From: an uncultured Prevotella sp.
GTDB lineage: Bacteria > Bacteroidota > Bacteroidia > Bacteroidales > Bacteroidaceae
Assembly (NCBI GenBank): GCA_937906765.1
Contig: CALCUV010000286.1
Location: forward strand, 1-18,906
Direction of reading: 5' to 3'
DNA: 18,906 nucleotides
In this document: positions 7,223 to 13,683 of the stretch, piece by piece
How the letters are laid out: each line of letters begins with the position of its first letter
How positions within the stretch are numbered: the stretch's first letter is position 1
Program-made: the position numbers and the translations under genes
The notes under the pieces: generated by a model
What the model was told of the DNA's origin: nothing
The model's input: only the letters and a program-made list of their open reading frames with translations
The model's database searches: none

Positions 7223-8764
7223 TTACTTAATCTTCTTCAAGAGAGAAGTGATGCTCACCTTGTCTTCGATGAGGCCACGGAGGTCGCTAATCTTCACGCG
7301 AGTTTGCTCCATTGTGTCGCGGTCGCGGAGTGTTACGCATCCGTCAGTGAGGGTGTCGTGGTCAACAGTTACGCAGAAGGGAGTACCTACGGCATCCTGA
7401 CGGCGGTAACGCTTACCGATAGAGTCCTTTTCGTCATACTTACAGTTGAAGTGGAACTTAAGGTCGTCGATAATCTCACGTGCCTTTTCGGGAAGACCAT
7501 CCTTCTTGACGAGAGGCATAACTGCGAGCTTCGTAGGCGCAAGTGCTGCGGGGAGCTTGAGAACTACGCGAGTTTCTCCGTTTTCGAGAGCTTCTTCCTG
7601 GTAGCTGTGACACATCACAGAGAGGAACATACGGTCCACACCGATAGATGTTTCGATAACATAGGGGGTATAGCGTTCGTTAAGCTCGGGGTCGAAGTAT
7701 TCAATCTTCTTGCCAGAGTACTTCGCGTGTTGTGAGAGGTCGAAGTTCGTACGGCTGTGGATACCTTCTACTTCCTTAAATCCGAAAGGCATGCGGAATT
7801 CCACGTCACTGGCCGCATTTGCGTAGTGAGCGAGCTTTTCGTGGTCGTGGAAGCGATAGTTTTGAGCGCCAAAGCCAAGTGCTTGGTGCCAAGCCATACG
7901 TGTGTTCTTCCACTTCTCAAACCATTCTAATTCTGTGCCAGGCTTAACGAAGAATTGCATTTCCATTTGCTCGAATTCGCGCATGCGGAAGATGAATTGG
8001 CGAGCTACGATTTCGTTACGGAAAGCCTTACCAATCTGTGCGATACCGAAGGGCACTTTCATGCGACCTGTCTTCTGCACATTGAGGTAGTTTACGAAAA
8101 TACCCTGTGCTGTTTCGGGGCGGAGGTAGATGGTTGAAGAACCTTCAGCAGTTGAACCCACTTCTGTCTTAAACATGAGGTTGAATTGGCGCACATCGGT
8201 CCAGTTGCGTGTGCCGCTGATGGGACAAACAATCTCTTCGTCAAGAATGATTTGCTTGAGTTCGTCAAGGTCGCTGGCGTTCATGGCTGCAGCAAAGCGT
8301 TCGTGAAGTGCATCACGCTTCTGCTGATTATCAAGAACGCGAGCGTTGGTAGCACGGAACTGTGCTTCGTCAAAGTTTTCGCCAAACTTCTTCTGAGCCT
8401 TCGCAATTTCCTTCGCAATCTTATCTTCGTACTTTGCAATTGCTTCTTCAATGAGCACGTCTGCACGATAGCGCTTCTTAGAGTCGCGGTTATCAATGAG
8501 GGGGTCATTAAATGCATCTACGTGACCTGAAGCCTTCCACACTGTGGGGTGCATAAAGATGGCGCTATCGATACCCACGATGTTGTCGTGGAGTAACACC
8601 ATACTCTGCCACCAATATTGCTTGATGTTGTTCTTAAGTTCTACACCATTCTGCGCATAGTCATACACTGCGCCGAGACCGTCATAAATTTCACTTGAAG
8701 GGAATACAAAACCATACTCCTTACAGTGAGAAACAATTTTCTTGAAAACGTCTTCTTGTGCCAT
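7223..8764 (-). CDS. glyS: Glycyl-tRNA synthetase, homodimeric class II type
   Basis: This enzyme charges tRNA-Gly with glycine in the cytoplasm. The 513-residue protein is the single-chain alpha2 type, as used in Bacteroidetes, rather than the GlyQ/GlyS alpha2beta2 form. The N-terminal catalytic part begins with GFVFPSSEIYDGLGAVYDY (18-36). An insertion with charged helices follows (about 95-165). Then come LRPETAQGIFVNYLNV (214-229), PFGIAQIGKAFRNEI (238-252, motif 2) and the RMREFEQMEMQFF stretch (260-272). The ETSIGVDRMF segment near 378 is motif 3. The final 100 residues form the anticodon-binding domain, including RYRRQDAVGTPFCVTVD. The ATG at 8764 follows a good promoter motif about 60 nt upstream. 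Downstream, on the same strand, is the FKBP lipoprotein gene. Confidence 0.97.
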   Translation of the reverse strand: MAQEDVFKKIVSHCKEYGFVFPSSEIYDGLGAVYDYAQNGVELKNNIKQYWWQSMVLLHDNIVGIDSAIFMHPTVWKASGHVDAFNDPLIDNRDSKKRYRADVLIEEAIAKYEDKIAKEIAKAQKKFGENFDEAQFRATNARVLDNQQKRDALHERFAAAMNASDLDELKQIILDEEIVCPISGTRNWTDVRQFNLMFKTEVGSTAEGSSTIYLRPETAQGIFVNYLNVQKTGRMKVPFGIAQIGKAFRNEIVARQFIFRMREFEQMEMQFFVKPGTELEWFEKWKNTRMAWHQALGFGAQNYRFHDHEKLAHYANAASDVEFRMPFGFKEVEGIHSRTNFDLSQHAKYSGKKIEYFDPELNERYTPYVIETSIGVDRMFLSVMCHSYQEEALENGETRVVLKLPAALAPTKLAVMPLVKKDGLPEKAREIIDDLKFHFNCKYDEKDSIGKRYRRQDAVGTPFCVTVDHDTLTDGCVTLRDRDTMEQTRVKISDLRGLIEDKVSITSLLKKIK

Positions 8765-8827
8765 TATCTTTGAATTATTAAATTATCAGTTTTAAGCGCG
8801 TCCAAGTTATAAGCGCCATATTTGGTG

Positions 8828-8835
8828 CAAAAGTA
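8828..8835 (-). promoter_or_regulatory. Probable glyS -7 promoter element
   Basis: The minus strand reads TACTTTTG followed by C, a very typical Bacteroidetes -7 element (TAnnTTTG). It would start a glyS transcript with a leader of about 55 nt. A possible imperfect -33 lies near 8860-8865. Confidence 0.6.
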
Positions 8836-8919
8836 GTAAAAAACTTTCGTATGTCCCTACATAAAACACTTTTTAGCAGAAAATCAACATTCTGGAGGGG
8901 CGTTTTTATGAAATTTCCG

Positions 8920-8927
8920 TATATTTG
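8920..8927 (+). promoter_or_regulatory. Probable pepT -7 promoter element
   Basis: TATATTTG followed by C matches the Bacteroidetes -7 consensus and lies 60 nt before the pepT ATG. It is divergent from the glyS promoter, the two -7 elements being about 85 nt apart. Confidence 0.55.
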
Positions 8928-8987
8928 CAGAACTTAGTGGGGTTAAAGTTACAGCCCTTTTTAAACCTTCTACTTTAGAACTTTACA

Positions 8988-10208
8988 ATGACGATAGTTG
9001 AACGATTTTTGAAGTATGTTAGTTTCGACACACAGTCGGACGACGCTTCGGGCGTAACGCCCAGTACAGCAAAGCAGTTTGTCTTTGCGGAATATCTTAA
9101 GGAAGAACTTATTTCCATCGGTTTGGAGGACGTGGAACTCGACGAACTCGGTTATCTTTACGCCACCCTTCCAGCCAATACCGATAAACACGTGCCCACC
9201 ATTGGGTTTATTGCCCACATGGACACCAGTCCCGACTGCTCGGGCAAAGATGTCAAGCCCCGCATTGTGAAGAATTATGACGGCACAGACATTGTGCTCG
9301 ATGCCGAAGCGGGTATTGTAACAACGGTTGAGAAGTTCCCCGAATTGCTCCAGCATAAGGGTGAAGACATTATCGTTACCGACGGTCACACCCTGCTTGG
9401 CGCCGACGACAAAGCGGGTATTGCTGAAATTGTTCAGGCAATGGTGTATCTCATGGAGCATCCCGAAATCAAACATGGTAAGATTCGCGTAGGCTTTAAC
9501 CCTGACGAAGAAATTGGTCTTGGTGCCCACAAATTTAATGTCGAAAAGTTCGGTTGCGAGTGGGCATACACGATTGATGGCGGACAGATTGGTGAGTTGG
9601 AGTATGAAAACTTCAATGCTGCCGCAGCAAAGGTCTCTTTCAAAGGATTGAATGTTCATCCGGGATATGCTAAAGATAAGATGATTAATGCCGGACGCGT
9701 GGCTGCAGAGTTTATCAGCGCGCTCCCCGCTAACGAAACGCCTGAAACCACTACGGAATACGAAGGTTTCTTCCACCTTCTTGCGATGGAGGGAGGCGTA
9801 GAAAAGGCAAGCGCTACCTTTATCATTCGCGACCACGACCGCCAGAAGTTTGAAGCGCGTAAGCAACAGATGACCGACCTCGTAGCGCAGTTTAATGCCA
9901 AGTATGGCGAAGGCGTGGTGAAACTTGCCCTCAACGACCAATATTATAATATGCGTGAAAAGGTAGAACCGCAGATGCACATTATTGATACGGTGAAGCA
10001 AGCCATGCTCGACCTCGGCATCACACCTCAGGTGCGCGCCATCCGCGGCGGAACAGACGGCGCACAACTTTCCTTCATGGGGCTCCCTTGTCCCAATATC
10101 TTCGCTGGTGGTCTCAATTTCCACGGCCCCCACGAATTCTTGCCCATTCCTAATTTGGAAAAGGCAAGTCAGGGGGTGGTAAAGATCGCGGAATTAACAG
10201 CTTTATAG
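8988..10208 (+). CDS. pepT: Peptidase T (tripeptide aminopeptidase)
   Basis: PepT is a cytoplasmic M20-family zinc peptidase that removes the N-terminal residue from tripeptides. The 406-residue length matches the family. The two-metal site can be read directly: His77 and Asp79 in AHMDTSPD, Asp140 in GADDKAG, Glu174-Glu175 in NPDEEIG, Asp197 in IDGG, and a late His in NFHGPHEF near residue 380. The dimerisation (lid) domain lies between about 205 and 320. [18 protein letters not shown] near 350 is another strong signature. The start is clear because [18 protein letters not shown] is the usual N-terminus. It is followed 81 nt later by fumarate hydratase on the same strand with no recognisable promoter between them, so they may share a transcript. 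A 9-nt tandem repeat begins over its stop codon. Confidence 0.97.
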   Translation: MTIVERFLKYVSFDTQSDDASGVTPSTAKQFVFAEYLKEELISIGLEDVELDELGYLYATLPANTDKHVPTIGFIAHMDTSPDCSGKDVKPRIVKNYDGTDIVLDAEAGIVTTVEKFPELLQHKGEDIIVTDGHTLLGADDKAGIAEIVQAMVYLMEHPEIKHGKIRVGFNPDEEIGLGAHKFNVEKFGCEWAYTIDGGQIGELEYENFNAAAAKVSFKGLNVHPGYAKDKMINAGRVAAEFISALPANETPETTTEYEGFFHLLAMEGGVEKASATFIIRDHDRQKFEARKQQMTDLVAQFNAKYGEGVVKLALNDQYYNMREKVEPQMHIIDTVKQAMLDLGITPQVRAIRGGTDGAQLSFMGLPCPNIFAGGLNFHGPHEFLPIPNLEKASQGVVKIAELTAL

Positions 10209-10247
10209 AGGCTATAGAACCTATAGTCACTATAGTCCCTATCCCCC
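10203..10247 (+). repeat. 9-nt tandem repeat over pepT stop codon
   Basis: Five consecutive 9-nt units can be laid out: TTATAGAGG, CTATAGAAC, CTATAGTCA, CTATAGTCC and CTATCCCCC. The first contains the pepT stop TAG (10206-10208). The units diverge along the array. No function is evident. Confidence 0.65.
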
Positions 10248-10289
10248 TATCCCATCAATAACAATTATCAAAACTCATTATAATTTCTT

Positions 10290-11930
10290 ATGGCAAACAT
10301 TCCTGAATTCAAGTACGCTCCTATGTTCCAACTTGGAAAAGACACTACGGAGTATTACCTCCTTACTAAGGACCACGTTAGCGTTGGCGAATTTGAAGGC
10401 CACCCCATTCTTAAGGTGGAAGCTGAAGGCATCACAAAGATGATCAATCAGGCATTCCGCGACGTTTCTTTCTTGCTCCGTCGTGCACACAACGAACAGG
10501 TGGCGAAGATTCTCTCTGACCCCGAAGCTTCGGACAATGACAAGTATGTTGCCCTCACTTTCCTCCGCAACGCTGAGGTTGCTGCTAAGGGTCAACTCCC
10601 TCTTTGTCAGGACACTGGTACTGCTATCATCCACGCAGAGAAGGGTCAGCAGGTGTGGACCGGTTTCTGTGACGAAGAAGCGATTGCTAAGGGGGTGTAC
10701 AAGACTTACACGGAAGAAAATCTCCGTTATTCTCAGAACGCGCCCCTCAATATGTACGATGAAGTCAACACACGTTGCAACCTCCCTGCCCAGATTGACA
10801 TCGAAGCTACTCACGGCATGGAGTATGAGTTCCTTTGCGTAACAAAGGGTGGTGGTTCGGCGAACAAGACTTACCTCTATCAGGAAACAAAGGCTATTTT
10901 GAACCCTGCAACGCTCGTACCCTTCCTCGTGGGCAAGATGAAGACGCTCGGTACAGCGGCTTGTCCTCCTTACCACATTGCAGTGGTTATCGGCGGTACT
11001 TCTGCTGAAAAGAACCTCCTCACGGTGAAGCTCGCTTCTACGAAGTTCTACGACAATCTCCCCACTACAGGCGACGAAACAGGTCGTGCTTTCCGCGACA
11101 TTGAAATCGAAGAACAACTCTTGAAGGAAGCACAGAACATCGGCCTCGGCGCACAGTTCGGTGGTAAGTCCTTTGCTCACGACATCCGCGTTGTTCGCCT
11201 CCCCCGCCACGGCGCAAGTTGCCCCGTAGGTCTCGGCGTAAGCTGCTCGGCTGACCGTAATATTAAGTGTAAGATTAACAAGGACGGTATTTGGATTGAG
11301 AAGATGGACGACAACCCCGGCAACCTCATTCCCGAAGCACTCCGTCAGGCTGGCGAAGGCGACGTAGTACGCATCGACCTTAACCAACCCATGAGCGAAA
11401 TTCTCAAGCAGCTCGACAAGTATCCCGTAAGCACACGCCTTTCGCTTAACGGCACTATCATCGTGGGTCGCGACATCGCACATGCGAAGATTAAGGAACG
11501 CCTTGACGCTGGTCTTCCCATGCCCGAGTACTTGAAGAACCACCCCGTTTACTATGCTGGTCCCGCAAAGACTCCCGCTGGCATGGCTTGCGGTTCTATG
11601 GGTCCCACTACAGCAGGTCGTATGGACTCTTACGTAGATCTCTTCCAAAGTCACGAAGGTTCTATGGTCATGTTGGCTAAGGGTAACCGCTCACAGCAGG
11701 TTACGGACGCTTGTAAGAAGCACGGCGGTTTCTACCTCGGTTCTATCGGTGGGCCTGCAGCAATCCTTGCGCAGAACAACATCAAGAGCATCGAATGTGT
11801 AGAATATCCCGAACTCGGCATGGAAGCTATCTGGAAGATTGAGGTAGAAGACTTCCCCGCATTCATTCTCGTTGACAACAAGGGTAACGACTTCTTCCAG
11901 CAGATTAAGCCTACTTGTAGTTGTAAGTAA
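10290..11930 (+). CDS. fum: Fumarate hydratase, class I, [4Fe-4S]
   Basis: Class I fumarase interconverts fumarate and malate. In Bacteroidales it typically works in the reductive branch from oxaloacetate to succinate. The 546-residue protein has the N-terminal alpha domain and the C-terminal beta domain fused, as in E. coli FumA/FumB. Three cysteines fit the cluster ligands: Cys106 in LPLCQDTG, Cys225 in GTAACPPYH and Cys311 in GASCPVG. Other signatures are KGGGSANKT (186-194), [11 protein letters not shown] (233-243) and, in the beta domain, [13 protein letters not shown] and [15 protein letters not shown]. Codon use is strongly biased, consistent with high expression. The protein is expected to be oxygen-sensitive. 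It follows pepT by 81 nt; downstream lies an AAAGGAG repeat array. Confidence 0.96.
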   Translation: MANIPEFKYAPMFQLGKDTTEYYLLTKDHVSVGEFEGHPILKVEAEGITKMINQAFRDVSFLLRRAHNEQVAKILSDPEASDNDKYVALTFLRNAEVAAKGQLPLCQDTGTAIIHAEKGQQVWTGFCDEEAIAKGVYKTYTEENLRYSQNAPLNMYDEVNTRCNLPAQIDIEATHGMEYEFLCVTKGGGSANKTYLYQETKAILNPATLVPFLVGKMKTLGTAACPPYHIAVVIGGTSAEKNLLTVKLASTKFYDNLPTTGDETGRAFRDIEIEEQLLKEAQNIGLGAQFGGKSFAHDIRVVRLPRHGASCPVGLGVSCSADRNIKCKINKDGIWIEKMDDNPGNLIPEALRQAGEGDVVRIDLNQPMSEILKQLDKYPVSTRLSLNGTIIVGRDIAHAKIKERLDAGLPMPEYLKNHPVYYAGPAKTPAGMACGSMGPTTAGRMDSYVDLFQSHEGSMVMLAKGNRSQQVTDACKKHGGFYLGSIGGPAAILAQNNIKSIECVEYPELGMEAIWKIEVEDFPAFILVDNKGNDFFQQIKPTCSCK

Positions 11931-11939
11931 GGCTGTTGG

Positions 11940-11971
11940 AAAGGAGAAAGGAGAAATGAGAAAGGAGAAAG
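11940..11971 (+). repeat. AAAGGAG heptanucleotide array
   Basis: Four 7-nt units (AAAGGAG, AAAGGAG, AAATGAG, AAAGGAG) start 10 nt after the fumarase stop codon. They are the reverse complement of the CTCCTTT units at 12086-12103 and 12171-12198, so the transcript between fumarase and the acyltransferase could fold into a long hairpin. Confidence 0.8.
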
Positions 11972-12045
11972 TGCTGCGCACCATCCTTCGCATAAAAAAC
12001 ATCCTTTTTCCTTTCGGACTACTATCAATTTGAGAAAGAAGAAAG

Positions 12046-12188
12046 AGAGAACTACGTGTTGAAGAATTTATCCCGCACGGAATTTCTCCTTTCTCCTTTC
12101 TCCCACTTGAATTTAATAGGACAATCGAGAAGAGAACTACATGTTGAGGATTTTAATCCGCACGGAATTTCTCCTTTCTCCTTTCTCC
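12046..12188 (+). repeat. 58-nt direct duplication ending in CTCCTTT arrays
   Basis: Segment 12046-12103 recurs at 12131-12188 with 53 of 58 identities, offset by 85 nt. Each copy begins AGAGAACTAC, contains CCGCACGGAATTT, and ends in a run of CTCCTTT units: almost three in the first copy and four in the second (12171-12198). The second array ends 7 nt before the acyltransferase ATG. An open frame runs through the region, but the residues it encodes (repeats of SPFS and LLSPF) are simply the translated heptamers. Confidence 0.85.
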
Positions 12189-12205
12189 TTTCTCCTTTTA
12201 TTCCT

Positions 12206-12763
12206 ATGCTTCAACCTCTGTGTAAATTCATTTTTGAAAAGGTGCTTGGATGGAAGAGCGTAGTAGAAGTGCCTGACTTTGACAAGTGCATTTATTGCGT
12301 TGCTCCTCACACAAGCAATCTTGACCTCTTCATTGGCAAACTCTTTATTTCGTCCGTAGGGCGCAAGTCGGGTTTTGTGATGAAGAAGGAGTGGTTCGTA
12401 GGTCCGCTTGACTATATCTTCCGCAACTGGATGGGGGGTATTCCCGTCAATCGCGGTAAGGGTACTGCCCTGATTACGGAACTCGTTGAAATAGCCAAGA
12501 CGAGCGACACCTTCCGCTTAGCCCTTACTCCCGAAGGCACACGTAAGGCCACCCCCAAGTGGCACCTCGGTTTCTACGTCATTGCTTCGCAAGCCAATCT
12601 CCCCATTGTGCTTATGGGGATGGACTATAAGAAGAAGGAAATCCGCATGACGAAGTACATCATGCCCTCAAAGGACCGCAAGGCCGACCTCCGCGAAATC
12701 TATGCTTACTACGAAGGTTATCAAGGACGCCATCCTGAAAACTTCATTGTAGGAACCGTGTAA
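12206..12763 (+). CDS. PlsC-like lysophospholipid acyltransferase family protein
   Basis: This 185-residue protein belongs to the glycerolipid acyltransferase (LPLAT/PlsC) superfamily, which moves acyl chains to lysophospholipids or related acceptors at the inner membrane. The HX4D catalytic motif is His35-Asp40 in APHTSNLDLF. A second motif is GGIPVNRGKG (77-86), and the acceptor-binding motif is TPEGTRK (108-114). It is shorter than canonical PlsC (about 240) and lacks a strong N-terminal membrane helix, as in other short Bacteroidetes family members. The exact acceptor is unknown. I chose the ATG at 12206 over the in-frame start at 12056 because the extra 50 residues come from the CTCCTTT repeats. 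It is 275 nt downstream of fumarase; no promoter motif was identified. A 27-nt repeated element starts 10 nt after the stop. Confidence 0.9.
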   Translation: MLQPLCKFIFEKVLGWKSVVEVPDFDKCIYCVAPHTSNLDLFIGKLFISSVGRKSGFVMKKEWFVGPLDYIFRNWMGGIPVNRGKGTALITELVEIAKTSDTFRLALTPEGTRKATPKWHLGFYVIASQANLPIVLMGMDYKKKEIRMTKYIMPSKDRKADLREIYAYYEGYQGRHPENFIVGTV

Positions 12764-12773
12764 TGCAATAATA

Positions 12774-12800
12774 TAGGAGTTGACCAAAGTCGCGTTTCAT
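12774..12800 (+). repeat. 27-nt post-stop element, copy 2
   Basis: This starts TAGGAGTTGACCAAAGTCGC and lies 10 nt after the acyltransferase stop codon. It matches copy 1 (4222-4248, minus strand) at 26 of 27 positions; the one difference is G versus A just after the shared CGC. Flanking sequences are not alike, so the similarity is confined to the element. Confidence 0.75.
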
Positions 12801-12897
12801 GCCCCTTCTGTGGGGGGGATGATAGTCTTACGGGGTAACAGTTATATGATACCCTTTTTTAGGGGTGATATAGCAGTTGCATGTGTGATATTTATTT

Positions 12898-13156
12898 GGT
12901 TCAAGCCAATTTAAGACGCTGAAGGCGTCTCCGCACAGTAACCGCGGGGTACGCCAGAGGCGCACCCCCGGAAGTGATAACCTTGTGATGCACCCTGAAT
13001 GGGTGCCCTAACAGTCGGAAAACTGATTATTGGGGCACCCATTCAGGGTGCTTTCTTTCATTGTCCCATTTCCGGGGGTATTCGCTTCGCTCAAACACCC
13101 GCGGTTACTGATTGGTGACGCCTTCAGCTTCATGAAACATCAATTTGGGTTGAACC
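12898..13156. repeat. Nested palindromic element, REP/RAYT-like
   Basis: Five paired arms nest around a centre near 13020. 12898-12912 pairs with 13142-13156 (13/15). 12918-12929 pairs with 13117-13128 (12/12, GCTGAAGGCGTC). 12936-12948 pairs with 13098-13110 (13/13, CAGTAACCGCGGG). 12964-12973 pairs with 13070-13079 (10/10). 12990-13008 pairs with 13033-13051 (19/19). The innermost arms are each a small hairpin, GCACCC-TGAAT-GGGTGC. This design, with hairpins inside an overall inverted repeat and an internal TTCGCTTCGCTC, resembles elements mobilised by REP-associated tyrosine transposases. No transposase gene is present in the window, so the copy would be non-autonomous. Confidence 0.85.
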
Positions 13157-13236
13157 GTCTATATAAATGTCATTTCCTTACCTCCCCATTTCTCCCCCGC
13201 CCTGAAAACATAAAGCGTTAAAAATCTGCAAGGTTC

Positions 13237-13365
13237 AATCTCGCGTTACAAACTCTTAAACTCGAGCGATAAAGTTACTAACTCGGTGCCGAATAAGTAA
13301 CTTTAGAATCACAATGTTTATTTCTGTTTCGCAATAGTCTGGAAGTTGACTCTAGATGCGAGATT
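13237..13365. repeat. Nested inverted repeats upstream of sialidase
   Basis: An outer pair (13237-13246 with 13356-13365, 9 of 10, AATCTCGCGT against ATGCGAGATT) encloses a perfect 10-bp pair TAAAGTTACT/AGTAACTTTA (13270-13279 and 13296-13305). The inner pair contains a further CGG/CCG. No T-run follows the inner hairpin. It could be an operator, a structured RNA or part of a dispersed repeat. Confidence 0.5.
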
Positions 13366-13509
13366 CATGACGCAGAAGGAGTTTCCGCTCTGTTTCTGAA
13401 TGTGCAAACAAAGCGCTTCTTTTCGGTGTATTTAAACTCAAGGCGCCTTATTTTTATGGTTTTTAAAGTAATGGATGATAATATTTTGTAAAGTTAACCT
13501 TTCAAAATA

Positions 13510-13518
13510 GGGGGGGGG
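13510..13518 (+). repeat. Nine-G homopolymer upstream of sialidase
   Basis: A run of nine G lies 8 nt before the candidate -7 element TAATTTTG. Long G tracts are prone to slipped-strand length change. Its position could alter promoter spacing if the -7 at 13526 is used. Confidence 0.6.
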
Positions 13519-13525
13519 TAACAAT

Positions 13526-13533
13526 TAATTTTG
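13526..13533 (+). promoter_or_regulatory. Candidate sialidase -7 element, distal
   Basis: TAATTTTG matches TAnnTTTG. It is 151 nt before the sialidase ATG and immediately follows the G9 tract. It competes with the better placed motif at 13588. Confidence 0.35.
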
Positions 13534-13587
13534 TAAACTCTGCAACACAACGTGATTTTAATTTTTTTACATCTCAAAGAATATCAG

Positions 13588-13595
13588 TAACTTTG
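13588..13595 (+). promoter_or_regulatory. Probable sialidase -7 element, proximal
   Basis: TAACTTTG matches the Bacteroidetes -7 consensus and lies 89 nt before the sialidase ATG. The stretch of T at 13562-13568 is near where a -33 element would lie but is not a clear TTTG. Confidence 0.5.
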
Positions 13596-13683
13596 TATAT
13601 AAGTGGGGGATTTTGCATTATGCTTCCTCCCTTTATTGACAATTGAGAAGATTATCCACTATTTAATAATTAAATTTTTAATA

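Larger units (their letters stand above)
12764..13683. other. 920-nt intergenic region before the sialidase
   Basis: No credible gene was found. The region contains in order: the 27-nt post-stop element (12774-12800), a G7 run (12812-12818), a 259-nt nested palindrome (12898-13156), nested inverted repeats (13237-13365), a G9 tract (13510-13518), and two candidate -7 motifs (13526-13533 and 13588-13595) leading to the sialidase start at 13684. Confidence 0.8.

Noticed and set aside
8970..10133. Long open frame (387 codons) on the minus strand opposite pepT
   Set aside because: It is antisense to a clear pepT with complete catalytic residues; the product has no recognisable family features and is explained by codon bias.
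10278..11654. Long open frame (458 codons) on the minus strand opposite fumarase
   Set aside because: It mirrors a highly biased coding sequence and its product has no recognisable domain.
11940..12198. CRISPR-like array
   Set aside because: Units are 7 nt with no unique spacers and no cas genes nearby.
12056..12205. In-frame upstream ATG that would add 50 residues to the acyltransferase
   Set aside because: The extra residues are the translated heptamer repeats and the family begins near the ATG at 12206.
13030..13221. Small open frame inside the palindromic element
   Set aside because: It runs across inverted-repeat arms, has no family resemblance, and is an incidental frame.
13603..13683. 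Upstream in-frame start for the sialidase
   Set aside because: The ATG at 13684 gives a clean signal peptide; the 27 extra residues would bury it and overlap the promoter region.
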